Shown: positions 16,228 to 25,372, counted from the stretch's first letter. The stretch is DNA of 64,000 nt from Suilimivivens sp963638365 (GCA_963638365.1 CAVHRK010000088.1:1-64000); one strand, 5' to 3'. A program made the numbers and translations. Notes: a model not told the origin generated them from the sequence alone.

Positions 16228-17514
16228 TTATCTCTTATCCAGTTCCTCGGTAATTTCTTCCCAGGTAACGCCGCGTTCCACCATCAGAACCATCATATGA
16301 TACAGAAAATCTGCAATTTCATACTTGATTTCATTGGCGTTCGGATTCTTGGCAGCAATGACGATTTCCGTTGCTTCCTCACCAAGCTTCTTAAGGATCT
16401 TATCAATTCCCTTGTCAAACAGATAATTGGTATAAGAGCCCTCTTTAGGATTTACCTTACGGTCCTTGATGACATTTAAAACGGATTCAAATACCAGAAG
16501 CGGATTCGATTCCGAATATTCCTTCTTCATAATTTCATTAAAGAAGCAGCTGTAATTACCTGTGTGGCAGGCTGCCCCGATCTGGGAAACCTTGGCCAGA
16601 ATGGTATCCTTGTCACAGTCGGCTTTCATTTCCATCACATACTGGAAATGACCGCTGGTTTCACCCTTAAGCCACTGGCTCTGACGGCTTCTGCTGAAAT
16701 AATTCATGCGGCCGCTCTTTAAGGTGGCGCGATATGCTTCTTCATTCATATAGGCCATCATCAGAACTTCCTGTGTCTTATAATCCTGTACAATGACCGG
16801 CACAAGACCGTCGCTGTTCTTCTTAAGGTCACTCCAGGGAATCTCCGGTTCAAAGGTATGCACGGAAATTCCGTTTCCGGAACACAGATCCTTGATGTCA
16901 TTTAATTCTTTTGCGTTTTCGTTGACCGCAGGTCCGGTAATTCCGGCAATGTGTTCCACGGACAAAAGTTCTAAAATCTTATCTAAGGAAACCTCCGGCA
17001 GGGTAACGATAAAAGGCATCTTCGAGATTTCGATGGCCTGTTTGATCGTCTTTTCGGAGATCAGAATAACTTCGTTTACATATTCGCTGAGAAGGGATTC
17101 GTTGGCCTTGATCTCTTCTGCGGCTGCAATGCAGGCAACGATCTTTTCTTTGCCAAACTTATCGGATACCTCTTTTGTAATCTCAATATTGCCCTCTTTG
17201 GAATAATTTAATGCGGCTTTCGTACATCCGGCATAAAGCAGTTTCTTAATATCTTCCATACGCTTTACATTACCGGCACCAATGACCGGAAGGTTTGCAC
17301 GGCTGCAGATCTCCTTAATGAGATCAAGGGCTGCCTCGTGGCTTGCATCATCATAGGAAAGATCAAACACTAAGATTTCATCGGCATTGCATTCGCTGTA
17401 AAAGCAGGCAAGCTCCACCGGATTTTCACTGACGATTTCCCGGCTCTGAAAGCCTGCTACGGCACAGCTATCCTTTAAATAAATACATGGTATAAATTTC
17501 TTAAACTGTTCCAT
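16228..17514 (-). CDS. hisIE: HisIE with N-terminal degenerate HisF/HisA-like barrel
   Basis: A 428-residue three-part protein. Residues 1-220 resemble a HisF/HisA TIM barrel (FIPCIYLKD, LPVIGAGNVKRMEDIKKLLYAG), 225-325 are phosphoribosyl-AMP cyclohydrolase (HisI) with Zn cysteines C300, C316 and C323 in the standard 16/7 spacing, and 340-425 are phosphoribosyl-ATP pyrophosphatase (HisE: GEEATEIVIAAKN). The latter two do steps 2 and 3 of histidine synthesis. In the barrel, the two catalytic aspartates of HisF align with Y12 and A130, so it is probably not a cyclase. Last gene of hisZGDB-IE. No true hisF, hisH, hisA or hisC is in the window. Confidence 0.92.
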   Translation of the reverse strand: MEQFKKFIPCIYLKDSCAVAGFQSREIVSENPVELACFYSECNADEILVFDLSYDDASHEAALDLIKEICSRANLPVIGAGNVKRMEDIKKLLYAGCTKAALNYSKEGNIEITKEVSDKFGKEKIVACIAAAEEIKANESLLSEYVNEVILISEKTIKQAIEISKMPFIVTLPEVSLDKILELLSVEHIAGITGPAVNENAKELNDIKDLCSGNGISVHTFEPEIPWSDLKKNSDGLVPVIVQDYKTQEVLMMAYMNEEAYRATLKSGRMNYFSRSRQSQWLKGETSGHFQYVMEMKADCDKDTILAKVSQIGAACHTGNYSCFFNEIMKKEYSESNPLLVFESVLNVIKDRKVNPKEGSYTNYLFDKGIDKILKKLGEEATEIVIAAKNPNANEIKYEIADFLYHMMVLMVERGVTWEEITEELDKR

Positions 17515-17519
17515 TGAAA

Positions 17520-18107
17520 CTATAAGCTTCCTTTCGTACTTAATACATCCGTAATTCTTTCGTCTTTCTTCGTGGCTTCATCCAGGGCCTTGGCAAAACT
17601 CTTGAACATGGCCTCGATGATATGATGGGCATTCACTCCGTCCAGCATTTTAATATGCAGGTTCATTCCTGCCGTATAGGAAACGGCATAAAAGAATTCC
17701 CGTACCAGTTCGGTATCAAAGTTTCCCACCATGGGCGCCGTAATCTGTGCATCCATCTTAAAATAAGGTCTGCCGCCCAGATCTACCGCACACAGACAGA
17801 GTGCATCGTCCATCGGCAGAATACAGGAACCGAAACGTTTGATGGATTTCTTATCTCCAAGAGCCTCCTTGATGGCAGTTCCCAACACAATTCCCGTATC
17901 CTCCACGGTATGGTGTCCGTCTACGTGAAGATCTCCTATAACCTTTACGTCAAGGTCAAAAAATCCATGACGGGAAAATCCCTCTAACATATGATCAAAG
18001 AAGCCGATTCCTGTTGAAATCTCGGACTTTCCGGATCCGTCTAAGTTAATGGAAAGAGAAATATCGGTTTCTTTTGTTTTGCGTTTTACGGAAGCGTTTC
18101 TGTTCAT
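17520..18107 (-). CDS. hisB: Imidazoleglycerol-phosphate dehydratase
   Basis: A 195-residue monofunctional HisB. Mn-binding His/Glu motifs are present as FFDHML, DLHVDGHHTVEDTG and AHHIIEAMFK. It carries out step 7 of histidine synthesis. The ATG at 18107 sits 11 bases after AAAGG; a GTG at 18116 is too close to it. Follows hisD by 24 bases and precedes hisIE by 5. Confidence 0.96.
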   Translation of the reverse strand: MNRNASVKRKTKETDISLSINLDGSGKSEISTGIGFFDHMLEGFSRHGFFDLDVKVIGDLHVDGHHTVEDTGIVLGTAIKEALGDKKSIKRFGSCILPMDDALCLCAVDLGGRPYFKMDAQITAPMVGNFDTELVREFFYAVSYTAGMNLHIKMLDGVNAHHIIEAMFKSFAKALDEATKKDERITDVLSTKGSL

Positions 18108-18131
18108 CCGGTTCACAACCTTTCTTAAGAT

Positions 18132-19421
18132 CTATTCAAACCTAACTTTAATCGAGTTTGCGTGCGCGGTCAAGCCCTCTTTTTCTGCAAACAGTTCAAT
18201 TTCTTTATGAACCTTCTCCAAAGCATCTCTGGAATAGGAAATAATACTGGTTTTCTTAAGGAAATCATCCACATTTAACGGAGAGAAAAATCTTGCGGTT
18301 CCGTTGGTTGGTAAAATGTGGTTCGGTCCTGCAAAGTAATCGCCCAAAGGCTCGGAGGAGTATTCTCCGAGGAAAATCGCTCCGGCATTCTTCACCTTGG
18401 TCATGGTTTCATAAGGATTCTTCGTCAGAATCTCCAGATGCTCGGATGCAATTTCATTGACGGCATCAATGGCCTGCTCCATATTTTCGGCAACGAGGAT
18501 ATATCCATAGTGATCCAGGGATTTCCGGATGATCTCCTCACGGGATAACTGCTTCGTAAAGGCTTCCACCTCTTCGGATACCTTGTCGGCAAGTTCTCTG
18601 CTTGTCGTAATTAAAATCGCGCTTGCCATCTCATCGTGCTCTGCCTGGGATAACAGGTCTGCAGCAACATAACGGGGTGTTGCGCTTTCATCGGCAAGTA
18701 CTAAAATTTCACTTGGTCCTGCGATGGAATCGATGCTGACATAGCCAAAGCAGGCTTTCTTGGCAAGGGCAACGAAAATGTTACCGGGACCGGTGATCTT
18801 ATCGACCTTCGGTACGCTTTCAGTTCCGAATGCCATGGCCGCAATGGCCTGTGCACCGCCGACCTTGTAAATTTCATCGACACCGGCAATGTCTGCGGCA
18901 ACCAGTGTTCCGGGATTGACTTTACCGTCTTTTCCGGGAGGGGTCGTCATGATAATACGGGAAACGCCTGCCACCTTTGCAGGCAGTACATTCATCAATA
19001 CACTGGACGGATAAGCAGCCTTACCGCCGGGAACATAAACACCGGAAATGGAAATGGGCGTAATCTTCTGCCCTAAAATGGTTCCGTTATCCTCCGGAAC
19101 GATCCAGCTGTTGTGCATCTGCTTCTGATGGAATTTACGAATGTTTTCCGCAGAGTGCTTCATTACCTCGATGAAGTTCTCTTCAAGCTGTGCATAAGCC
19201 TCGTCAATTTCTTCTCTTGTGACACGGATCTTTTCCGCATTCATTTCACAATGATCGAACTTCAGGGTATATTCAAAAAGCGCCTCATCCCTTCTTGCAC
19301 GGACATCCTCAATAATGTCATTTACCGTTTTTTCATACTGGCCATAGCTGTTCGGGCTTCTTTTTAAAAGGCTTTCGAGCAGATTGTTTTTTGTTTCATC
19401 CGTCAGTTCTACAATACGCAT
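18132..19421 (-). CDS. hisD: Histidinol dehydrogenase
   Basis: A 429-residue HisD. The active-site region GPSEILVLAD and the metal/catalytic set AEHDEMA, ASEHLEI and GPNHILPT are intact. It oxidises histidinol to histidine using NAD in two steps. ATG 19421 follows AGGGAGGAAAG; an in-frame ATG at 19448 that overlaps the hisG stop has no ribosome site. Confidence 0.96.
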   Translation of the reverse strand: MRIVELTDETKNNLLESLLKRSPNSYGQYEKTVNDIIEDVRARRDEALFEYTLKFDHCEMNAEKIRVTREEIDEAYAQLEENFIEVMKHSAENIRKFHQKQMHNSWIVPEDNGTILGQKITPISISGVYVPGGKAAYPSSVLMNVLPAKVAGVSRIIMTTPPGKDGKVNPGTLVAADIAGVDEIYKVGGAQAIAAMAFGTESVPKVDKITGPGNIFVALAKKACFGYVSIDSIAGPSEILVLADESATPRYVAADLLSQAEHDEMASAILITTSRELADKVSEEVEAFTKQLSREEIIRKSLDHYGYILVAENMEQAIDAVNEIASEHLEILTKNPYETMTKVKNAGAIFLGEYSSEPLGDYFAGPNHILPTNGTARFFSPLNVDDFLKKTSIISYSRDALEKVHKEIELFAEKEGLTAHANSIKVRFE

Positions 19422-19447
19422 GATTCTTTCCTCCCTTGGTGTTTCCA

Positions 19448-20101
19448 TTAATTATTTTCACACAGTGCTTTCATTTTGGAAATCAGTTCCTTGATCCGTT
19501 CCGATTCCATCTGCATGCTGACCTGATTGACAATCATGCGGGCAGATAACGGACAGATCTCTTCTAATACTTCAAGACCGTTCTCACGTAAGGTTGAGCC
19601 GGTTTCTACAATATCCACGATCACATCGGAAAGACCGACAATCGGTCCAAGCTCCACAGAGCCGTTCAGCTTGATGATATCCACGGTCTGATGCTTTTTG
19701 TTATAAAAATAATCCTTGGCAATAATCGGATACTTGCTTGCCACGCGGATCCGCTCGTGATGCTGTAACAATTCCCTTGCAGAGGCCGGCCCGCATACGC
19801 ACATCCGGCATTTGCCAAAGCCAAGATCCAGCACCTCATAGACACGGCGGTTTTCTTCCAGAATCGTGTCCTTTCCGACTACGCCGATGTCCGCAGCCCC
19901 GTACTCCACATAAGTAGGAACATCCAACGCTTTGCTTAAGAAGAATTTCAGCTTCAATTCTTCGTTTACAAAGATCAGCTTACGGGTATTCTTGTCTTTC
20001 ATTTCTTCGCAGGTAATTCCGATCTGTTCTAACAGATCCAGTGTTTTATTGGCAAGTCTTCCTTTGCCTAATGCAAATGTTAAATAACGATCTTCACTCA
20101 T
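19448..20101 (-). CDS. hisG: ATP phosphoribosyltransferase, short form HisG
   Basis: A 217-residue short-form HisG lacking the C-terminal regulatory domain of the long form. The PRPP-binding stretch GIVDIVETGSTLRENGL-like block is present (VIVDIVETGSTLRENG). It catalyses the first committed step and needs HisZ, which is encoded just upstream (3-base gap), matching the hetero-octameric HisGZ type. Confidence 0.96.
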   Translation of the reverse strand: MSEDRYLTFALGKGRLANKTLDLLEQIGITCEEMKDKNTRKLIFVNEELKLKFFLSKALDVPTYVEYGAADIGVVGKDTILEENRRVYEVLDLGFGKCRMCVCGPASARELLQHHERIRVASKYPIIAKDYFYNKKHQTVDIIKLNGSVELGPIVGLSDVIVDIVETGSTLRENGLEVLEEICPLSARMIVNQVSMQMESERIKELISKMKALCENN

Positions 20102-20104
20102 GGT

Positions 20105-21232
20105 TTAAACCTCGGTTCTTTCAGTTTCCGGAATCAGGGCAACACGTTTACCTTCGTCACGAAGGGTCTGTGCCATTTTCAGCTTTTCCGTATAGTTGCT
20201 TTCGGTGTAGGTAATCTTCTGCACAACCGGTTTTTCCTGATAGGTGCCGTTCTGACGCTCTAAGGATAAAAGCAGATCATCAATCACAACGGCAAAGCCG
20301 ATAGCCGGGGCACTCTTTCCGAAATAGCCAAGCAGCTTATCATAGCGGCCGCCCTTTACAATGGCATCACCGACACCATAAGAAAAGGCTTTAAAGATGA
20401 CGCCGGTATAATAATGGTATTTACTGAGCATACCGAGGTCAAAGGATACATACTTTTCTACCCCATAGGCTTTCAGTACTTCATACAATTTCTTAAGATG
20501 GCAAACCGCTTTTTGCGAGGTTTCGTTATGGACCTGGATTTCCGCTTCATCCAGAATCTCAACCGCTCCGAAAAAGTCGGAAATCTTAAGCAGCCGTTCA
20601 CGCTCTTCTGCACAGACATTCCGCTCCTTTAACAGCTCTTCGGCACCGAAAAGGTTCTTGCCGGAAATCAGCTCCCGAAGGTCTTCTGCGGTTTCTAAAG
20701 ACAATCCGGCCTCTTCACAAAGACCTTTAAAGTATTCCACTTCCCCGATGCTGATCTGAAATTCCTTTAACCCTGTCTGCAATAAGGATTCCACAACCAG
20801 AGCAATCATTTCGGCATCGGCTTCCACGGAATCATCGTTCATAAGCTCTGCCCCCATCTGGGTGACTTCCTTTAATTTGCCCTGCAGGCTTCCGGTATTG
20901 ATAAAGGTATTTCCCTTATAACAAAAACGGATCGGCTGTGTCTCATCCATATAGTATTTCGCTGCACACCGTGCAATGGATGGCGTAAAGTCCGGCCGTA
21001 AAACAAGGGTATTTCCTTCTTTGTCAAAGAATTTGTACAGTTCCTTGGAGGGGGTTGTACCGATCTCCTTGGAGAATACGTCAAAAAATTCGAAGGTGGG
21101 TGTTTCGATGCTTTCGTATCCGAAGCAGCTTAACTTCTCACCAATGACCTGTTCGATGTGTTCCTTGCCGGCCAGCTCGTTTCCGTAAATATCGCGGACA
21201 CCTTCCGGCGTATGTAATAGAATGTTTTTCAT
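20105..21232 (-). CDS. hisZ: ATP phosphoribosyltransferase regulatory subunit
   Basis: A 375-residue HisRS-like protein without the tRNA-binding domain. It has class II synthetase motif 2 remnants (VLRPDFTPSIARCAA, RFCYKGNTF) and the HisZ GGRYDKLLGYFGKSAPAIGFA block. It regulates short HisG and confers histidine feedback. A true HisRS would be about 420 residues with an anticodon domain and sit elsewhere. First gene of the his operon, behind a near-consensus promoter. Confidence 0.94.
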   Translation of the reverse strand: MKNILLHTPEGVRDIYGNELAGKEHIEQVIGEKLSCFGYESIETPTFEFFDVFSKEIGTTPSKELYKFFDKEGNTLVLRPDFTPSIARCAAKYYMDETQPIRFCYKGNTFINTGSLQGKLKEVTQMGAELMNDDSVEADAEMIALVVESLLQTGLKEFQISIGEVEYFKGLCEEAGLSLETAEDLRELISGKNLFGAEELLKERNVCAEERERLLKISDFFGAVEILDEAEIQVHNETSQKAVCHLKKLYEVLKAYGVEKYVSFDLGMLSKYHYYTGVIFKAFSYGVGDAIVKGGRYDKLLGYFGKSAPAIGFAVVIDDLLLSLERQNGTYQEKPVVQKITYTESNYTEKLKMAQTLRDEGKRVALIPETERTEV

Positions 21233-21256
21233 AGTGCTTTCCCTTTACTTTTCATT

Positions 21257-21277
21257 GTGTTTATGAAAGATAAACAC
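21257..21277. repeat. Perfect inverted repeat in the his operon leader
   Basis: GTGTTTAT-GAAAG-ATAAACAC, an 8-bp stem with 5-base loop, 24 bases from the hisZ ATG. No T run follows, so it is not a simple terminator. It may be an operator or an mRNA hairpin near the ribosome site. Confidence 0.55.
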
Positions 21278-21291
21278 TTTATTGTGGTAAC

Positions 21292-21309
21292 GTGCTAATT
21301 AGGTAGCAC
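21292..21309. repeat. Inverted repeat at the his transcription start
   Basis: GTGCTA-ATTAGG-TAGCAC, 6-bp arms, lying from about 8 to 25 bases downstream of the predicted start point. Position suits a repressor operator blocking early elongation, or a 5' stabilising hairpin. Confidence 0.5.
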
Positions 21310-21323
21310 ACTAAATTACTGTT

Positions 21324-21352
21324 AGTATACGAAACTATGACTCATTTGTCAA
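21324..21352 (-). promoter_or_regulatory. Predicted sigma-A promoter of the his operon
   Basis: TTGACA (21347-21352), 17-base spacer, TATACT (21324-21329), one base from consensus. The -35 lies inside the 3' end of recU. Confidence 0.85.
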
Positions 21353-21883
21353 CTCCCGTTCTTCCAGATCCTTCTGCAGGATATCGAGGTATGGCACTAA
21401 CACGCCATGCTTCTTTGGAAGACGGTAATCCGGGTTCATTTCTTCATAGAGGAAGCTTTTACGTCCCCCTGCTAAAGAGCGGTCCCAGAAAAAGCGGAAA
21501 ATCTCGTAAGGCAGATAAAAGAACTCATCCCGGTGGGTATAATAAATGAGGAAAAAGGAAATGCCCCCCTGCTTCTCAAAGTCTTCCATGAACTTCACCT
21601 GATGCTCATGGATGTTCTGAAGCGGGAAACGATCCACCGCGCATTCCTTGGCATCGAAACAGACCGGAATGCCCTGCACCGCCCCGATATAGTCTACCGT
21701 ACTTTTCTGGTCAAAATAGGCTAAGGTAATGTGTCTGGTATTCTTATCAATATTAATCGGGGTAATCGGAGTCGGGATTTTCTGGATCAGAGCCAGTCCG
21801 CTCTCCAAGTACCGCTCGTTTGTCCGGTTGATCATATCCTCGAGGGTAGATCCTCGAAGCCCTCTGGAATTCCAGGTTGACAT
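21335..21883 (-). CDS. recU: Holliday junction resolvase RecU
   Basis: A 182-residue RecU. The start WNSRGLRGSTLEDMINRTNERY and nuclease residues in STVDYIGAVQGIPVCFDAKEC (D...E-x-K type) match the family, which resolves four-way junctions in Firmicutes in concert with RuvAB. ATG 21883 has AAGGAAGAGAG upstream. In Bacillus recU is next to pbp1; here it is beside an RluA gene and the his operon promoter sits in its tail. Confidence 0.93.
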   Translation of the reverse strand: MSTWNSRGLRGSTLEDMINRTNERYLESGLALIQKIPTPITPINIDKNTRHITLAYFDQKSTVDYIGAVQGIPVCFDAKECAVDRFPLQNIHEHQVKFMEDFEKQGGISFFLIYYTHRDEFFYLPYEIFRFFWDRSLAGGRKSFLYEEMNPDYRLPKKHGVLVPYLDILQKDLEERELTNES

Positions 21884-21938
21884 TGGTCTCTCTTCCTTTC
21901 TGGCATCCGGGTTGGCCTGGAATACCATTTCTGTTTCA

Positions 21939-22916
21939 TCACACGGATTTTAATTTTTTAAACAGATCCGGTTCCGGAATGGTCAGGATCCGTCTGCTCA
22001 AATCCGGAAAAGCTTCTTCACATTCCGGAAATTCCAGCCGGCAGGCACAGAGCATCTGGCTCTGGATACCCAGCTTTTTCTTATATTGATCGTTAAAGTT
22101 GCGATCACCGTATTTGTAATCACCAAGCAGCGGGTGTCCGATGGAAGCCATATGGGCGCGGATCTGATGGGGCTTTCCGGTAATCAGTTCTACCTCCACA
22201 AGGGTCTTGTCACCATATTCTGCAAGGGGCTCATATCTTGTCTCAATGTAATCTCCATCGGCAGCATTCCGGCTTACGGAAACGCGGTTCGTTCTCGCGT
22301 CCTTCTTCAGATACCCTTTTAAGGCTTCTTTCTGTAATCCGGTTCCTTTTACGAACAGATGATAAAATTTCCGGACATCCCGGGAACGGATCCATTCACT
22401 CAACACCTGTCCGCCTCTTATGGTTTTGGAACACAGAACCAGTCCGCAGGTATTCCGGTCAAGCCGGTTGCAGGCCGATGGATGAAAGGTCTGTAAATCC
22501 TCTTCCGTAAGATCGCCTTTATGAAGCAGATAACCGATCAGCCATTCGTTTAAGGAAAGGTCCTGATCGGAAGCCTTCTGGGTAAGAATGCCAAAGGGCT
22601 TATTTAAAATAAGGATGTGATCATTCTCATAAACAACCTGAATCCCCTTAAGGGTCTGATAAGCGTTCTCATACGAAGAAGTTTTATGGGAAACCTCCTT
22701 CTGAAAACTGCTTAAGGTTTCATCAGAAAGATAGAACTGGATCGTATCTCCTGCCTGCAGCTTTTCTTTCCCTTCGGCTTTCTGCTTATTGTATTTGATA
22801 TTCTTTTTGCGGAGCATTTTGTAGAAAAAGGAAGAAGGTGCCAGTGGCAGGTACTTCTGCAGAAATTTAAGCAGCGTCTGCCCGGCTTCCTTTTCCCCGA
22901 TCTGATATTCCCTCAT
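21939..22916 (-). CDS. RluA family pseudouridine synthase
   Basis: A 325-residue protein with an N-terminal S4 RNA-binding domain (about 12-75) and a pseudouridine synthase domain holding the catalytic aspartate in NRLDRNTCGLVL. Also present is KPHQIRAHMASIGHPLLGDYKYG near the C-terminus. It isomerises uridine in rRNA or tRNA; the specific site cannot be told. It precedes recU by 55 bases. Confidence 0.93.
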   Translation of the reverse strand: MREYQIGEKEAGQTLLKFLQKYLPLAPSSFFYKMLRKKNIKYNKQKAEGKEKLQAGDTIQFYLSDETLSSFQKEVSHKTSSYENAYQTLKGIQVVYENDHILILNKPFGILTQKASDQDLSLNEWLIGYLLHKGDLTEEDLQTFHPSACNRLDRNTCGLVLCSKTIRGGQVLSEWIRSRDVRKFYHLFVKGTGLQKEALKGYLKKDARTNRVSVSRNAADGDYIETRYEPLAEYGDKTLVEVELITGKPHQIRAHMASIGHPLLGDYKYGDRNFNDQYKKKLGIQSQMLCACRLEFPECEEAFPDLSRRILTIPEPDLFKKLKSV

Positions 22917-22924
22917 GTATCGGT

Positions 22925-23110
22925 TCCCTGTTTTTCTGTATTTTTATAATTTTATATTTCTCTATTTTTCTATTTAAATATTTCTATATTATTATATTTC
23001 GGTATTTCAATAATTTTATATTTTAGAATTTTAATATTTTGCAACTTTGAAAATTTTTATATTTGGTTATTTCAATATCCTGCATTTCCATATTATTCAA
23101 TTAAGATATA
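22925..23110. repeat. AT-rich degenerate repeat tract
   Basis: The gap between the RluA gene and the next upstream gene is very AT-rich and made up of variants of TATTT/ATATTT recurring every 8-17 bases (more than ten copies). No gene or terminator is seen. It may be a bent-DNA or UP-element-like region upstream of the RluA gene, or eroded simple repeat. Confidence 0.6.
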
Positions 23111-23148
23111 GGACATTCAATCAATAAAGATTCATACATCATCTAAAG

Positions 23149-23715
23149 TTACAAGGTAATTTCATATAACAAGACGCGGACCTCATCTTCCTTTTCGGGA
23201 TTCCGCTCCGGCTGTGCTTCGGAACGGTTCTTTAACTGTTCACAGTATTTCTTAAGGTCTTTCGTTAAGGTAATGGTATAGTCCTTGAAGCCGCCTTGTT
23301 TTAACATGGTCTGTAAATGTGCAACTGCGGCATCCAGATCACATTTCTCATTCTCGGAAAAGCCCAGAATGACCTTGCCATCCACAACCATATGACTGAT
23401 CGGGAAATTCTTCTGATAGGATGTAAAATACAGGTCACACATACCGATCAGACGTCCCTCACAGGGCTTAATCTGCTCGTAGGCCTCACTGCTGCAGCCC
23501 TTCGCACGGCAGAGCATAATCATATTGACAATGCTTTTGCATGCCGGAAGACATCCGAGCACTGCAACCACGGTTAACAGATTCCTTCTGGTTCCGGTTG
23601 TCAGGTAGCCAGCCAGAAAAATAGCCAGCGAAATGCCAAAGCAGAGAATTGTCCATAAAATGGCGTTCCGCTTCTTTTTATCAAGATATCCAAACGTTCC
23701 TTTAACTGCTCTCAT
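23149..23715 (-). CDS. Hypothetical two-TM protein
   Basis: A 188-residue protein I do not recognise by name. It has two membrane segments (about 18-36 and 44-62), then a cytoplasmic domain of about 120 residues (SHMVVDGKVILGFSENEKCDLDAAVAHLQTML...GFKDYTITLTKDLKKYCEQL) that looks folded, and a Glu-rich tail. It overlaps the end of the HAD gene by 4 bases, so it is co-translated with it. Confidence 0.75.
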   Translation of the reverse strand: MRAVKGTFGYLDKKKRNAILWTILCFGISLAIFLAGYLTTGTRRNLLTVVAVLGCLPACKSIVNMIMLCRAKGCSSEAYEQIKPCEGRLIGMCDLYFTSYQKNFPISHMVVDGKVILGFSENEKCDLDAAVAHLQTMLKQGGFKDYTITLTKDLKKYCEQLKNRSEAQPERNPEKEDEVRVLLYEITL

Positions 23716-24377
23716 ATGTTTTCCTCCAGTAATTTCATCACGTCCTCATAATCGTGAATATAAAAGTCTGCAAGCTCCTGTTTTTCCTTCGTCTGATGCA
23801 GGGAATACAAATCATGTACGGCACAGACCTTCATGTTGGCAGCCTTTCCTGCCTGAATTCCGGGAATGATATCCTCGAACACAAGGCAGTTTTCCGGTGC
23901 TGCCCCACATTGTCTGGCAGCCTCTAAATAAACATCCGGAGACGGCTTGCCCTTTTTTACCTCACATCCGGTTACAATGCAGGTAAAGTACCGGGATACG
24001 CCAAGGGATTCCAAAACGCCCTCGACAAGGGAGCGTTCGTTGCTGGTGGCAATTCCAAGCCGGATATCGTGATCGGCACAGTACGCAATAAAGCGGTCCG
24101 CCCCGTTCTTTAACGGAACCTCATGCAGGTATTTATCCCTTGCCATCTGCGTCCAGTCCGACTTCATCTGTTCAATACTGTCCGGAATGGAAAAATGCTC
24201 TTTAAAATAAACCGCAGTCTCTGAAAACGACATTCCTTCAATATTGGACTGTAGATCCTCCGGAAGCGGAATGTCAAACCTTCCCAGGTACTCACGGTCA
24301 ATATCCTTCCAGATCCACATGGAATCCACGAGGGATCCATCCAGATCAAATAAAACGGCATCGATATTCTGTAACAT
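23712..24377 (-). CDS. HAD-superfamily phosphatase, beta-phosphoglucomutase-like
   Basis: A 221-residue HAD subfamily IA hydrolase: DxD motif FDLDGSLVDS, motif II ATSNE, motif III KGKPSPDVY and motif IV FEDIIPGI. The second DxD Asp is present; the cap domain is helical. Probable substrates are sugar phosphates or nucleotides; the exact one is unknown. It is paired with a hypothetical membrane protein downstream. Confidence 0.88.
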   Translation of the reverse strand: MLQNIDAVLFDLDGSLVDSMWIWKDIDREYLGRFDIPLPEDLQSNIEGMSFSETAVYFKEHFSIPDSIEQMKSDWTQMARDKYLHEVPLKNGADRFIAYCADHDIRLGIATSNERSLVEGVLESLGVSRYFTCIVTGCEVKKGKPSPDVYLEAARQCGAAPENCLVFEDIIPGIQAGKAANMKVCAVHDLYSLHQTKEKQELADFYIHDYEDVMKLLEENI

Positions 24378-24481
24378 TTCTTATACTCCTGTTCTATCAT
24401 TCATTTCCGTATCAGGAATGCGGCATATCCTGCGCTGCTTAAGCATATGTAATAGAATAACACACCTTGCAGGATTCGGAA

Positions 24482-25372
24482 ATGAAACGTTTCTTTTCTT
24501 TTTTATTTTTTATGTTTCTGGCAGTATGTATCCTGACAGAGCCTGCGGCCTGTATCGGATATGCCAAGGATGCCCTTTTGCTCTGGTTCCTTAAAATCCT
24601 GCCAACGTTATTTCCTTTTATGGTTATTTCCGGAATTCTCATCCGGATGAATCTGACTTCGTATTTTCCTTCAGCGGGGATCTATGGAATTCTCGTCGGG
24701 TTCTTCTGTGGCTTTCCAATGGGTGCCCTGACAGCCTGTACCATGTATGAGGAAAAGCAGATCACCCAGAAAGAAGCCGAATACCTGTGTGCCTTTACAA
24801 ACAATATGGGACCGGTATACTTCTGCTCCTATGTGCTGCCCACCCTTGGAATTACGAACAAACTTCCGTATCTTATCGCCATGTACGGGATTCCTCTGTT
24901 GTATGGACTACTGTTACGAAAAACGGCCTACAAGGCCTGCTCTTTTCAAAAGCTCCCATCCGGATCCCACGTAAGTCTGCTGAATGCGATTGATGCTTCG
25001 ATTACACAGGCGATCACGTCCATTACCAGACTCGGGGGCTATCTGATTCTGCTGCAGACGCTCTATATCCTGCCAGAACTCCTCGTCCGGCTGCTTGGCC
25101 GTTTTCCTGTAGCGATCCATTTTCCCCTTCCGTTCCTCAAAGCCTTTCTGTGTTGTCTTCTTGAAATCACGGGAGGAATTGCAAAAATGAGTGCCTATCC
25201 ACCGCTTTACGTGCTTGCACTGCTTCCCCTTGGCGGGCTTTCGTTTATTCTGCAGGCAGGCTCGATCTTAAAAAATGCAGGGCTGTCCATTCCGGTTTAT
25301 CTCCTGCATAAGCTGATCCAGACAGCGCTTATTTTCGTTTTCTATGTCGTAATAATCCACGCAGGTTTCTGA
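24482..25372 (+). CDS. YlbJ-like / nucleoside recognition domain membrane protein
   Basis: A 296-residue polytopic membrane protein with about eight hydrophobic segments. The stretch FLKILPTLFPFMVISGIL and GFFCGFPMGALTACTMYEEKQITQKEAEYLCAFTNNMGP matches the Gate/nucleoside-recognition family in the sporulation integral membrane protein YlbJ group. The ATG at 24482 was chosen over a TTG at 24467. Its last 44 bases overlap the convergent amidase gene. If YlbJ-like, it would act during sporulation, but many non-spore Lachnospiraceae keep homologues. Confidence 0.8.
   Translation: MKRFFSFLFFMFLAVCILTEPAACIGYAKDALLLWFLKILPTLFPFMVISGILIRMNLTSYFPSAGIYGILVGFFCGFPMGALTACTMYEEKQITQKEAEYLCAFTNNMGPVYFCSYVLPTLGITNKLPYLIAMYGIPLLYGLLLRKTAYKACSFQKLPSGSHVSLLNAIDASITQAITSITRLGGYLILLQTLYILPELLVRLLGRFPVAIHFPLPFLKAFLCCLLEITGGIAKMSAYPPLYVLALLPLGGLSFILQAGSILKNAGLSIPVYLLHKLIQTALIFVFYVVIIHAGF

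Noticed and set aside
21233..21334. His T-box or attenuator before hisZ
   Set aside because: The leader is under 90 bases with no T run or His-rich leader peptide.
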